Positions 34,999 through 45,939 of a stretch of 64,000 bases of DNA are shown here, piece after piece. The position numbers and the translations under genes are program-made. The notes beneath the pieces are model-generated. The model saw nothing but the letters and a program-made list of their open reading frames with translations. It made no database searches and was not told where the DNA came from. Positions within the stretch are counted from its first letter, which is position 1. Each line of letters opens with the position of its first letter. This stretch comes from Craterostigma plantagineum (taxonomy: Eukaryota > Streptophyta > Magnoliopsida > Lamiales > Linderniaceae). The stretch spans positions 248,001 through 312,000 of the forward strand of contig JAPQWV010000648.1 in assembly GCA_027422505.1 (NCBI GenBank), given 5' to 3'.

Positions 34999-35013
34999 TT
35001 TCGGGGGCGAAAT
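34998..35013 (+). promoter_or_regulatory. Conserved hairpin before gyp1 polypurine tract
   Basis: atttcgggggcgaaat can fold with arms atttcg/cgaaat. gyp2 has atttcggggacgaaat at the same place. Function is not known to me. Confidence 0.6.
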
Positions 35014-35020
35014 CCTCCTT

Positions 35021-35032
35021 AAGGGGGGAGGA
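35021..35032 (+). promoter_or_regulatory. gyp1 polypurine tract
   Basis: aaggggggagga directly before the 3' LTR start tgtaggaccc. Confidence 0.93.
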
Positions 35033-38000
35033 TGTAGGACCCGGTCCCCGCAATTTAGGTCGGCCAAAAAATTACGTATATGACCTAAGTGATTTCATGT
35101 TAATTGCAATACATGTTATATGTCTACGTGATTCTACGAATTTTGTGCCCGTGGCTTACGTGCGAAACTATGTGCAATCACGTGTCGATGATTTCGTGTT
35201 TATTGTGACCCTAATTTAGGAAGGGTAATTTTCGAAAATGCCAAAGGAAATGACTAATGATAGTTGGACTAGAAAATGAGTAGTAGGCCCATGTGTGAGA
35301 GAGACCCAGATTGGGAGACAATACTTCCTTGAATTAAGGAAGGACAACATCCTAAGCTATGTTCCCTCAACCTATGTAAAGGAAAATATCTAGTCAAAAT
35401 TATCTAAACTCCATAACACACTTGAAAATTAACGAAAAAGCAAAGCCAAGGAAAGGAGAAGGGCCGAGAGATAGATCGAACCAAGGATACCTCAACTAAC
35501 TTAGGATTTCGAATTTGGTAAGTGAAATGTCAACCTTAAACCTTGTAATTTCCGTAAATTAGAACTTGCTAGATGTTGTTACGAAGATTAGAAAATTAAG
35601 CTTAGGGAAAATGAGAAAACCCTAAGTATGAAGTATATGCTTATATTTAGGTCAACACTTGGGTAAACTTATGATTGGATTAGTTTGGTGCGTGCCTTAG
35701 GACTTACGAATTTTACTTGAGTAGGAATCACATGATTTTGGTAGCAGAAAGGGGTACGATGTGGAGTTCGATTGGATTGGTAGGAAGAAATCAGTTCCGA
35801 TTAGATGAATGTTAAGGTTTCGATCGAAAGTGGGCAACGAATTTGAATTTCGATTGAATGCAATTAACCAAAGGACTTTCGATCGAAAGTAGGCAATGAA
35901 TTTCAGAGTTTCGGGCGACAATTGGGTAGAATTAAGTTTCGATCAAATCGAATTGCAAGATAGTAAATTTAATAAGTCACGAGTTTCGACCGGAACTCAT
36001 TTTAATGCATGAGTATCGATCGAAACTCATACCAAAATCCATGCCATCGATCGAAAGCGGTGAATCACTTTGCATGGTTTCGATCGAAACCTAAGATGAC
36101 ATCATGATGACATAAGAACACGGCGAAACACTTCTCGATCGAAACTGGAATCGATCGAAACCCTAAAATTGATCGAAATGAGATCTTCTAATGTGTATGG
36201 TTTCGATCGAAACTGAGGTGATGCCATGCTTACGTCAGGCACGGCGAAACTGACATGGTTTCGAGCGAAACCCTCGTGATGTCCATGGTTTCGGGCGAAT
36301 TGATGACGTCATGATGATGAAATAACACGGCAAAACTCACCTGATAATACGTCTCGTCGATCGAAAGTGAGTAGAATCGAGTGATTAACAAGTTTCGACC
36401 GAAACTAACCCTAATGATTTCTATCGGGCGAAACTAACCAATGATAACTACCAAATGAATTTAGGGTTTGACATAAATGAGTTTCGATCGAAACTAAGAA
36501 ATTAATATACATCAATTTGGACGAAATTCGATCGGGCGAGACCTAGCCATATTAGCCATCGATTGAAACTAGGGCTCAGAGTACATCAATTTAATAAAAT
36601 TGAATCGAGCGAAACCCATAAGGTTTAATCCATGAATCGAATCAAGCCAATTGGGAGTATCGATCGAATTGAAACCTAAGTTAGTGAACTTTCGCCGAGA
36701 CATATGAGTTAGAATAACTTAAATTCTAACATAACTAGGTATGGAAACCAAATGACTTAGAATGAGTCAATGGGACAAATCGAATGGCTTAGAGTTTAGA
36801 AGGTTAGCATAAGTCTAGTTAACTAGTACGACGAATATTAATTATAGCGACGAATTAGCTAAGAAAGCAAAATACTAATAATTTAGCCCTTTTATTTAAA
36901 AGGTCGAACGTTAGGAGCGAACGAGGAAGTGCGTTAATTGAGCTTGGACGACAGGTAAGTAGAAATCAACTACGACACGTAACTTGCCTGCGTCCAATTA
37001 TGTGAATTACGTGCTCGTGTATTCTATGTGAAACATGTACGTTCGATATGATTATTTTATATGCATGATAGCATGACCTGCATGTGTACATGAGTATGGC
37101 ATGAGCACTTGCACGCATACATACTATGTAAGACGCGAGGTAAGAGCGTGCATAAGATCGCCTGTGTGCGATGTATACTCGCCGATATTGGCGTTTGTGT
37201 CGACTCAACGAAGAGTCACGGCTCCCCTATGCAGCCATGGCGAATGAAGCCATAAGGCCTGTATAAGAGGCTGGGGTAATACCCTGTATGCGGGAGATGT
37301 AACCTGGAGGATGCGACCTGGGACACGCAATGAGTAAGGGAAGATTCCTTCGGGTGACCTTCTAGTGCGTAAAGCACTAGGGAAGATTCCTTCGGGTGAC
37401 CTCCGCGGTTAGTGGCCTCGGTGTTGGCTACCAGTGAGAAGCGTCCGCGTGGATGCCACAGTGAGTAAGGGAAGACTCCTTCGGGTGACCTTCTAGTGTG
37501 TGAACCTCCACACATGAGATCTCTATGAAATGGCGCATAGTGGGATGGAAAGCCGAGGGCCCATATGACGTAAGAGTATAAGAAAAGAGTACGAGTCAAG
37601 AAAAGAGTATGAGAAAAAGAGTATGAGTCGGAAAAAAAGTATGAGCGTTAGAAAACGACGGCGTGGATTGTCGATCGTTAGGACACGTGCATACATGCAT
37701 AATTTCTGCTTACTGTGCCTTGGTGGCTCATCCTTACGTTACGTGTTGTAGGTACCAACGATCACGATACGTGATCTACCGATAGCGCAAGGCCATTCTT
37801 TTGGAGCTTTCGGCTGCTTTTGGGGTGGGAGTGTGTGTATGGATGACGACCTGTGAAGGCCGGGCGCATAGGAAGCTTTTGCTACACACACACACGCACT
37901 TGTATTTGTGTAGATACGTCTATGATAAACTGTAAAATGACTTATGAACATTCTTTTGACTTATATGTAAGACTTCCGCACACGTTTAAAATGAAAAATT

Positions 38001-38090
38001 TTATTCGCATTTTTACGTCTTCGCACGATAACAAAGCATTAGACACTTAGGATTAGAACGAATTACGAGGTCGGACGACGGGTCCTGACA
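35033..38090 (+). repeat. gyp1 3' LTR
   Basis: 3058 bp, colinear with 27352-30412, with the same TTTCGATCGAAA-type array (about 35760-36695) and triplicated block. The right-arm mirror LTR (59369-62422) shares most 3'-LTR-specific bases but not the one-base loss in ccataacacac near 35417, so that loss is recent in this copy. Confidence 0.95.
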
Positions 38091-38095
38091 AGTAA
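38091..38095. repeat. gyp1 target-site duplication, right
   Basis: agtaa, partner of agcaa at 27347-27351, one C/T difference. Confidence 0.85.
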
Positions 38096-38530
38096 TAAGC
38101 CATGTTCGACCATATGACCCGTGAGTCAGTGTCCATGAAACGATTCAATCCACTGATTCGATTTGTATCACAAGCCATGACATCCGCTTCCAAGTGGGAT
38201 ATCGGCACACGATAGGTCATCGATAAGCCGTGATCGGATATCTAGCACCCAACTGGAGCCTCAGGCTTACGGACTTTTCATAATCGAGGTTAAAATCCAT
38301 CGGTGCCTTCCTCTCTCATGCCCATCGAGAACAGTGACTCAACTCGACACATTTGGATTTGTTCATTTATTGCTTTACCATATTCTAAGTAAAGAACTCT
38401 TACATCCAATGAACAATGTCTTTCAATAAACGCACGAAAATATCTTATTACACAAAAGGTCGAATGATAAATAAGCTAATGCCCTATACAATCTAATCCT
38501 AGTATAGAATACGAGGGCATATTCCTAACA
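38096..38530 (-). repeat. copA 5' LTR, 5' part
   Basis: On the minus strand the LTR begins tgttaggaatatgccctcg at 38530. It joins 27351 across gyp1. It abuts copC RT, so copA sits inside copC in opposite orientation. Confidence 0.9.
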
Positions 38531-39496
38531 TCTATAAAAGGAGTAGGGGAGCAAAGTGTCGTTTCTCGTATTGTACGTGGATGACATCCTTTTGATGGAA
38601 AACGACATAGGAATACTCTCAAAGGTGAAAGCTTGGCTTTCAACCGAAGGCTCCATGAAAGACTTAGGAGAAGCTGCATACATTCTGGAAATTCGACTGT
38701 ATAGAGACAGACCGAATCGAATGTTAGGACTCTCCCAAGACCTTTACTTAGAAAAGGTCCTTAAACGGTTTAAGATGGATGAAACTAAGAAAGGTTTCTT
38801 GCCGGCGTGGCATGGGATTCATCTCCCCAAGTCTATGTCACCTCAAAGTGAGGAAGATCGAAAGGAGATGATTGGAGTTCCTTATGCCTCCGCAGTCGGT
38901 AGCATGATGTACGCGATTGCACACGACCCGACATATCCTATGCTGTGAGTATAGTGAGTAAATTTCAAGCTAACCCTGGCAGAGAACATTGGATAGCCGT
39001 AAAGAATATCTTGAAGTATCTTAGACGGACTAAAGACTTGATATTAGTTTACAGCATTGGAGAATTATAAATGGATGGATATACAGAGGACTTTCAGTCG
39101 GACATGGACGACCGAAAAATCCACCTCGGGGTTTGTCTTTACGCTTAATGGTGGCGCTGTCTCTTGGAGAAGCAATAAGCGAAGTACGACTACTTCTGAT
39201 TCCACCACTGAAGTTGAATATATAGCGGCCTCTGAGGCAGCTAAGGAGGGTGTTTGGGTGAACAAGTTCTTGAAAGATCTCCAAGTGGTCCCCAGCATTG
39301 TGGATACACCGTTGCCTTTGTGGTGTGACAATAATGGTGCTATCGCACAGGCTAAGGGATCCTGAGCTCACAGTCTGTCCAAACACATAGAGAGAAAATA
39401 CCACGTGGTACGCGGATTCATTGGGAATGGCTCCACAGCCCTGTAGAGAGTCGCGTCCGCAGAGAACGTGGCAGACCTATTCAGCAAGCCGCTATC
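38531..39496 (+). pseudogene. pol: copC pol: RT C-terminal part and RNase H
   Basis: Begins just before SFLVLYVDDILLMEND, which has the catalytic YVDD at about 38574. Next come MKDLGEAAYILEIRLYRD, YLEKVLKRFKMDETKKGFLP and [14 protein letters not shown] frameshift near 38935 ends that frame, and RNase H follows at 39057-39365 (STSGFVFTLNGGAVSWRS, EVEYIAASEAAKEG, LWCDNNGAIAQAKGS, stop). The N-terminal RT and all upstream parts are missing because copA is inserted here. An in-frame TAG lies at 38544. The C-terminal tail ADLFSKPL is cut by the gyp3 solo LTR. Confidence 0.9.
39492..39496. repeat. gyp3 target-site duplication, left
   Basis: ctatc, repeated at 41237-41241. Confidence 0.9.
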
Positions 39497-41236
39497 TGTC
39501 ACGTCCCTACTTCCTAAATACGTACTTTGCCTGATTTTCGCAACGTAAGCAGCGGAAAGCCCATTTAATAAAAACTTTTTAAACATAATAATACAATTAC
39601 GTCCAATGTCTAAGCCCAAAAGTCTTAAACCCAAACACACTTTTATTCATTGGGCCGAAGCCCCAAAAGTACACACTCAAAACCCACACTACGCCATTTC
39701 ACAGGTCGCGTCCCATGTACTGCGTCGCCCTCAAAAGTCCGTGGAGTCACCGCCAGCAGCCGCCTTACCTACACACGTAAACCCTGAGATTTTGCCCAGT
39801 AGATGAAAATATGCATGAATGCACGTGCTCTCACACCCCAATCCCGACACTTCACAAATGCAGACTCAATATCTCACTAGCATACGCTCGTTCCTAATTC
39901 ATCTCTCAACTCATAATTCAGGGCCCTAGGCTAGACTCGGCACCCACACACGCAATGACATGCAATGCCATCATAATTTTAGTACGCCCCCTACTCGGTC
40001 TCAAGTGTACCTACAGTAATGACAAGCAGCCCCTCCTCGGTCTCAACCGCAAGTCTCAAACGACTCACGTCTGTCTCCCACCAAGTGCTTCATCGAGTCG
40101 TAGCTTGACAACCATTATCGGTTACTTTACCCCACCCATCGACACTATACAACATCACCGTGACCCCACACGGTTATCAATCCCCTCATACCACGTGTAT
40201 GCAAATGTCGTGCCAGTAAAATGCAACCTATAAAATAACAACTTATTGGCCCGAGATATCATCTCGGCCCAATCTAGAAAATATCATACCTTAAATAATC
40301 GGGCCCAAAACCCGCATTCCGATTTACTCGGCCCGAAACCTTACCCGTCGAACTCTCTCCTAAATTACCCTAAGAGTCCCGAAATTTAATTCTTTTCCTT
40401 TTAAGACCCAGATTTTTGCAATTGGTCCCAAATTTACAAAAAAAATATATATTTTAAAACTCTAATGCCCAAATTTCAAAATATCACTTAAATTCCTAAT
40501 TCCAAAATATTTTTCCGAACTTTGCATTTAAAACACCAAAATCTCATAATTTATTTTTAAGGACCCGAAAATTTGAAATTTTATTCTCCTTGCCCTAATT
40601 AAACATCAAAGTCCCCAAATCTTTTTAAAAAATTCAGTTTGGTCCCCAAAGTTGAAAATTTACACAAAGGACCCCAGCCGGATTTTTAAGTATTTATTTA
40701 ACACCCAAAACTTTTGAAAATTTCACAAAAAAACGACCTCCCAAATTTCACTCTTGTCCCAAATTCCACCCCGCACTCATTATATTTTTTAAACATTCAT
40801 TTTAGACTCCCTAATTTAGTTCAACATGACGAGTTTGAAGCTTGAAGATTTATGTCCGAAAATCCTAATCCTAACTCTCATGGAGGCATATGTATGGAGG
40901 GGAATCATGGAGATGCCTTGTGGATTCTTGTCCTCATGCAAGGAGTTCAACGTGTGTTATGCTTCTCCTTTTAGGTTCTTCTCTATTTTATTTAATTTAT
41001 AGATTATTTGTCCATAAGCAAAGTAATGAGGTGTATTATGGTTTGGATCTTTTCTCGATGTTTTATTTAATTGTAAGAAATTTTGTTTTGTTGTACCAAT
41101 TCCACATGGGTATTTTCGGCCCTATTTAATATATATATTTACTCAGCTCGGAAAGAAATCGGTGTATGTTCGAAAATCGACTCCACACATTCTGAATATT
41201 ATTGAAATAATCCCGTATAAATATTTCGATATTACA
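39497..41236 (-). mobile_element. gyp3: Ty3/gypsy solo LTR
   Basis: 1740 bp, starting tgtcacgtcc and ending attaca on the plus strand; read on the minus strand it is tgtaatatcg...gggacgtgaca. A perfect 5-bp duplication (ctatc) flanks it and there is no internal sequence, so the element was reduced by LTR-LTR recombination. Its 3' part resembles the gyp2 LTR: a block around ctccacggacttttgaggg, and (t/c)ttacgttgcgaaaatc near the end. No coding sequence; the frames at 39606-40233 and 40890-41129 are incidental. Confidence 0.9.
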
Positions 41237-41308
41237 CTATCGGATGCAGTGCTTGATAAACACATCGAGAAGATGGGGTTAAAATATCATAGTACGTGGC
41301 ATTGAGTA
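41237..41308 (+). pseudogene. pol: copC pol, last codons
   Basis: After the duplicated ctatc the copia tail resumes: a remnant of LDKHIEKMGLKYHSTWH type coding, the usual end of copia pol, then the polypurine tract. It is separated from the rest of pol by 1.74 kb of gyp3. Confidence 0.8.
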
Positions 41309-41320
41309 CAAGTGGGAGAT
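41309..41320 (+). promoter_or_regulatory. copC polypurine tract
   Basis: caagtgggagat-type tract directly before tgttgggaatatgcc. Confidence 0.9.
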
Positions 41321-42917
41321 TGTTGGGAATATGCCCTTAGAATGCCGATATTCGAGGATTAGATGAATATGGGCTATTTAGTCTATGTAATGTTAACAAT
41401 TACTTTTTATATCCCGATTGTTGCCATTTCGATTGATAAGGCATGTTATTCTTTTTATCATATTTTCTTTCAAGGCATTCTGTTTAAGAAGAGTGAGAGC
41501 TCGTGACATTGATACAAGACGAATCTGGGATTGTCTGTATTTGGATACTGACTCATAGTCGAATCGATCGCATGTTGGGAATGTCAAAGATCGAATCGAC
41601 TGACTATAGTAGCATACGTGTACCTTAGACCGAAAGGGTCAACGTTGGAGTTGGCAGCGGGGTCCTGACCTTCCACTAGCTTTGCTAGGCTCAACGTGCT
41701 TTTTCTAGAGTCGGCGGCGACGTGCGGTCTTAACAACGGGGCGTGATTGTCAACTTGATCGCTGAGCGGGATTCACGGTCTCGACTGACATACGTGTCCT
41801 ATGAGAGTTTCGAGGATGGAAAATTACTAAATCTTTGGCCAAAGTATTGAAACTGACTCACTTGGATGTGGAGGGTAGTTTCGGAATTTTGCCTGTCACG
41901 ATTCATCATAGAGTCGAGTCTTGTTAGTTTGACATAACATGACTATCACTAGATCGGGACACATGTGAATGGTTTATACATATGGCGATAATCTATAGTC
42001 GCTCATGAATTTCGAATTCGGACTGGACTCGGGGTCGGCTCGGTACCGCAAGATTAGCTAGGCGCTTACCGAGCTCTTAGATTCCTCCCAATGCCGAGTT
42101 GAGACGAACCAGAGGAGTCGGGGTTAAAAAGGATCACTAAGTACGGGCAAATCGAAGAGAGATTGGACTTAGAGTCGCAAATGGGCTCGGCCCAAATTAA
42201 AGTTGGGCTTGGCCGAATTTAATATATTAATTTAGGCTTGGCCCAAACTTAATATTTGTGTGTGAGAATTATTAATATATTATTGGATAATTAAAATAAA
42301 TATTTATTTCCGCCGGTATAAATGGTGTTATACCGTGACTTACTAAGAGGGAAATTGGGAATTTCACCTCATGAGATTTTCAAAATAACATATTAGATAT
42401 GGTAGGATTTTTGGAAATTAATTTGGAATTAAATAGCATGATTTTCGAATGTTGAGTCAGATGTTGGCTCAACAATAGTTAAAGATTCTTTTTAGAAAAG
42501 ACTTTGTAAGTTGAGTATTTGAAAGATAAGTTCTTTTAAGATATCGGAGCAAAAAGCTCAATCACCCACCTTATATAGAAAGGGGAGGACGAAATTTACT
42601 CATAAGAAACAAAGAGAACAAGTTGCACACACATCAAAAAGAAAAGCTTGGAGCTCTCTCTCTTCGCCTGGCGAATTCTCGATCGACTTCTCTAGTGGTC
42701 GGTGTGATGAATCTTTCCGCAATCCTCACTGCCATCCTACTTCCGTTTCAGTTCTTCAAACTACAAGGTGCGTTTCGCCGAACCCCCTTGACGTCATTAC
42801 CGTTCGAGTTCAACCGAGCAATTCCGTTAGACGGGAAATGCCGAAAAATTTTTAAATCCGGGGATAATCAGGCTCATCTCGACTGCTCGTAATCTCGTTT
42901 TATTTATAGGCCTTGAC
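41321..42917 (+). repeat. copC 3' LTR (probably incomplete at its end)
   Basis: Starts tgttgggaatatgccctt after the polypurine tract. It shares with the other copia LTRs the block around ccttagaccgaaag (41625) and the segment near gagtcgggg(t)taaaaaggatc (42113). No terminal CA is visible at 42917, where the A3 LTR starts, so A3 probably interrupts it. The frame at 42623-42892 has no recognisable domain. Confidence 0.82.
42572..42577 (+). promoter_or_regulatory. Possible TATA box of copC LTR
   Basis: ccacc-ttatataga followed by aggggaggac, then a purine-rich leader-like sequence. It has the form of a plant TATA box, but no independent evidence of a start site. The mirror copy is at 54882-54887. 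Confidence 0.45.
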
Positions 42918-43630
42918 TGTTAGAAATATGCTGATGAATGCTATACGAGGATTAGATTGTGTAGGGCATTAGCTTATTTATCATTCGATTCTTGTGTAAT
43001 AAAATTCTTTCGTGTGTTTATGGAAAGGCATTGTTCAATTGATATATGAGTTCTTTAATTAGCATCCGGTAAAGAAATAAATGAACAAATCCAAATGTGT
43101 CGAGTTCAGTCACTGTTCTCGAAGGACACGAGAGAGGAAGACACTAATGAACTCTTAGCCTCGAACATTAAAAGTCCGTAAGCCAGAGTCTCCAGTTGGG
43201 TGCTGGATAACCGATCACAGCTTATTTGTCGATGACCTATCATGTGCCGATATCCCACTTGGAAGCGGAGGTCATGACTTGTAATACGAATCGAATCAAA
43301 GGATTGAATCGTTTCATGGACACTGACTCACGGGTCGTACGGTCGAACATGGCTTACTACTCGAGGAGTGTCAATGACTGACGAAAACAATATAGTAGTC
43401 TACGTGAACCTTAGACCGAAAGGGGCTTTGACGAAGTTGACTTTAAAGTCTCGACTGTCACTGGTTCCCCTCGACCTGATTTATTGTTGCATGAGTCAGC
43501 GGGCCAGATGCGGTCTTGATGACGATTTGTGATTGCCGGACTCAGACCGCAAAGTAGGATTCAGAGTCTTGTAAGTAATCGAGACAAGTGTCATATGTGG
43601 ACGGTGACAGGAAATTACGAAATCCTTGGC
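42918..43630 (+). repeat. A3: copA-type LTR, 5' part
   Basis: Begins tgttagaaatatgctgatg and is homologous to the start of the copA LTR (38530 reversed) at clearly lower identity, so it is a separate older insertion of the family. Bases 42918-43420 belong to IR2, while 43421-43630 do not. gyp2 interrupts it at 43630. Confidence 0.87.
43626..43630. repeat. gyp2 target-site duplication, left
   Basis: ttggc, repeated at 53134-53138. The intact copA LTR has ccttggccaagg at this point (27076-27087 in reverse complement), which confirms the site. Confidence 0.93.
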
Positions 43631-45785
43631 TGTAATACCCGTAAATTTGTGAAGCAAAAATATAATTTCCGAAAGTTGTGAAGCAAAAATATAATTTCCG
43701 AAAGTTTTGATTAAATTTGAAGTTAACCAAAGAACTAAATAAAATGAACAATGTTAAGATACATCTAACTTGGGCCAAATAGTTTGCTTAAGAATTGAAG
43801 GCCCGTAGTAATAGTTTGCTTCAGTAGCTTAGCCCAAGTTGATAGAGATGAAATAATGAAAAAGTGATGGAGTAATAATAGGATTCAACTCACTTAAGAA
43901 ATAGCCCAATGATAGATGCCCAACAAAGTTTCGAAACATGATAGTTTAACAACTTGCTTAAGCATGAGGTAAAACTCAGTTAGCTCCTTGTCAAATCATA
44001 CACAAGTATCGAAATCTACAATACTTATCTAATACATAACGTATATCAATTGTCATGGGAGAAAATCCTCATTTTACTCCATACGAATATTGAGCAGAGA
44101 GTAAAACTTCAGAGTTTAGCAATATACAAGCTCTAGTGAATTGGAAAGCTGAAACTCGAAGTGAGGTATATGATTTATCCCTTTGTGTTTAACATGTTTA
44201 ACTTAGTTTTGTTAATTATATGCTTTAAATGATTAAGCTAATGTTAGTAGTTGAAAATTTGAGAATGTTTTTGAATGCGTTAGTGTGTAGGAAACTTAGA
44301 CTTGATTTTCTTGAAATTAAATTTCTAATTATATGTTAGGCCAAGGGTGTACGAGTATTAAAGAAGGTATGAAGTTCATTAGGGTTTGCTGATAATGCGA
44401 GTTTAAGGTCAAATAAATCTGGAATGATTTGCGATTTGATTATGTGCTAGAACAATCAAGCATAGCTTTGGTAAGGTAATTGCTAGGATTAAATTCCAAA
44501 TCCTCGAAATATAATTGAGTTAATAATGATACTATCAGTTTTGATATAAGAACAACGATGGAGTCTTGTTTATAAGTATTTTCAATTTGTTTTCAGTATA
44601 CATCAAAAGGTTATTAGGTCTGAGATTTCGATAGTTAATGATTTCGACATGATTAGAAATCTCGGGATATGTCATAGAGGGATTTCGATATAATAATGTA
44701 AGATTTCGGGATAAAAAATTAAGAGATTTCGAGATATATGGTAGCAAGACTTCGAGGTGTATCATAAGAGGGATATCGAGATATTATAATGCAAAGACTT
44801 CGACATTTAACTCCTCTAAGAAACTCGACATGTAATTCATTCCTTCATGAGTTTCGTGACTCACAATGAATACTTTATTAGTATTATAAATGTTAGGTGT
44901 TACAATTCCAAGGCATTAAGATCTCGACATCGTAAGGGTTCGACATTGTATGAACAAATTTCGACATCAGCCTCTAAGCTTCTCGAGATCTAACCTTTTG
45001 CAAGGTATAGAAGATCTCGACATCCTCCATGATATAATTCGACATTTAATCAATCTCGGCAAAGTAGTATAGCACTAAAGATCTCGAGATATAATAACTC
45101 AAACTTCGAGATGCATCATAACAGAGATTTCGAGGTATTATAATGCAAGATGTCGAGATGTGTCTTGCAAAGACTTTGACATTTAACCTCCTCAACAAAT
45201 TAGGGTTTTCATCATTTTAGGGTTTTCGTGATTTTTGGGTTTTTGATAATTTTAGGGTTTCGAGACTTAGAGATTGGAAATTTCGAAATTAGGTGACTTA
45301 GTAAACATACTGATATAATAATTGTGCTCAGAGATTCGAACTGTAGGGAATTCGCCAGAATCGTCGACCGATTTTATCAGGAGGGAAGGTAGGTGAATTA
45401 TTCATCTACAATGCGTAAACACCTATGTGATATTTACGTGCTTCTATGTGGTTAAATGAATTACGTGTTTTACGTGTTTTACGTACGTCTCACGTGAAAA
45501 TATGTTTTTATGTTATCACATTTATATGCATGGCATATGCATATCATATCACCGGGGTGAGATATTTACACCGTATTGAGACGGTTGATTTGAAATATTG
45601 TCGAGCGGGGTAGAATGAGATATTTGTGATTTTTGTTGTTGACTCGTTGAGGAGTCGAGGTTGGTACTCGTATGACACCTGACGACAGACAGGCGTGATC
45701 GATCTGTCTACTTGGGCGTGAACTTCCGCGACTTACGTTGCGAAAATCCGCCACTAACCTTAATTAGAAAAGTAGGGTCGCTACA
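43631..45785 (+). repeat. gyp2 5' LTR, internally deleted
   Basis: 2155 bp, tgtaataccc...gtcgctaca. Compared with the 3' LTR it lacks about 580 bp between gggcgtgaac and ttccgcgac (join at about 45722). It also has a short tandem duplication of gtgaagcaaaaatataattt at 43650-43705. Motif array at 44615-45290. Confidence 0.92.
44615..45290 (+). repeat. Array of (a/t)ttcga(g/c)at motifs in gyp2 5' LTR
   Basis: About 25 dispersed copies of a gatttcgagat / gatctcgacat type motif in ~675 bases, in both orientations (for example near 44700, 44728, 44930, 44990, 45010, 45083, 45125). The same array is in the 3' LTR at about 51390-52040. Confidence 0.85.
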
Positions 45786-45787
45786 GG

Positions 45788-45799
45788 TGGTATCAGAGC
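45788..45799 (+). promoter_or_regulatory. gyp2 primer binding site, tRNA-iMet
   Basis: tggtatcagagc two bases after the LTR end. Confidence 0.93.
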
Positions 45800-45939
45800 T
45801 TAGGCTCTAGATTCTGAAGACTGTCCATGTACTACCGCTCAAAAGCCTGGAGAACCAGCCTGGCCTGTGAGTTTAAACTTCATTATGTGATTATGTCTTA
45901 TTTGATATGTGCCTTATGTGTATTGTAGACGATAGTTGA

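Larger units (their letters stand above)
27352..38090 (+). mobile_element. gyp1: Ty3/gypsy chromovirus (Tekay/Del type), complete but inactive
   Basis: Both LTRs, primer site, gag, protease, RT, RNase H, integrase, chromodomain and polypurine tract are in gypsy order, 10.7 kb in total. It is inserted in the copA LTR with a 5-bp target duplication. The two LTRs differ at about eight places in their first ~460 bases (compare 27352-27815 with 35033-35495). The coding part has one in-frame stop, several frameshifts and a deletion in RT. Confidence 0.95.
33453..43420 (+). repeat. Left arm of giant inverted repeat IR2
   Basis: Recurs as reverse complement at 54042-64000; paired positions sum to about 97453-97462. 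It contains the 3' half of gyp1, the start of the copA LTR, the copC tail with the gyp3 solo LTR, the copC LTR and the first 503 bases of the A3 LTR. The match stops at 43420, next to a plant copia LTR motif ending in gaccgaa. The outer limit is set by the window end at 64000, so the arm probably extends further left. Confidence 0.97.

Noticed and set aside
42623..42892. 89-codon frame in the copC LTR
   Set aside because: Its mirror partner changes reading frame by a one-base indel near 54626; there is no domain. Probably LTR leader sequence after the TATA-like box.
28..45799. tRNA gene fragments (tggtatcagagc)
   Set aside because: All occurrences sit within three bases of an LTR end and match only the 3' end of the initiator tRNA, so they are primer binding sites.
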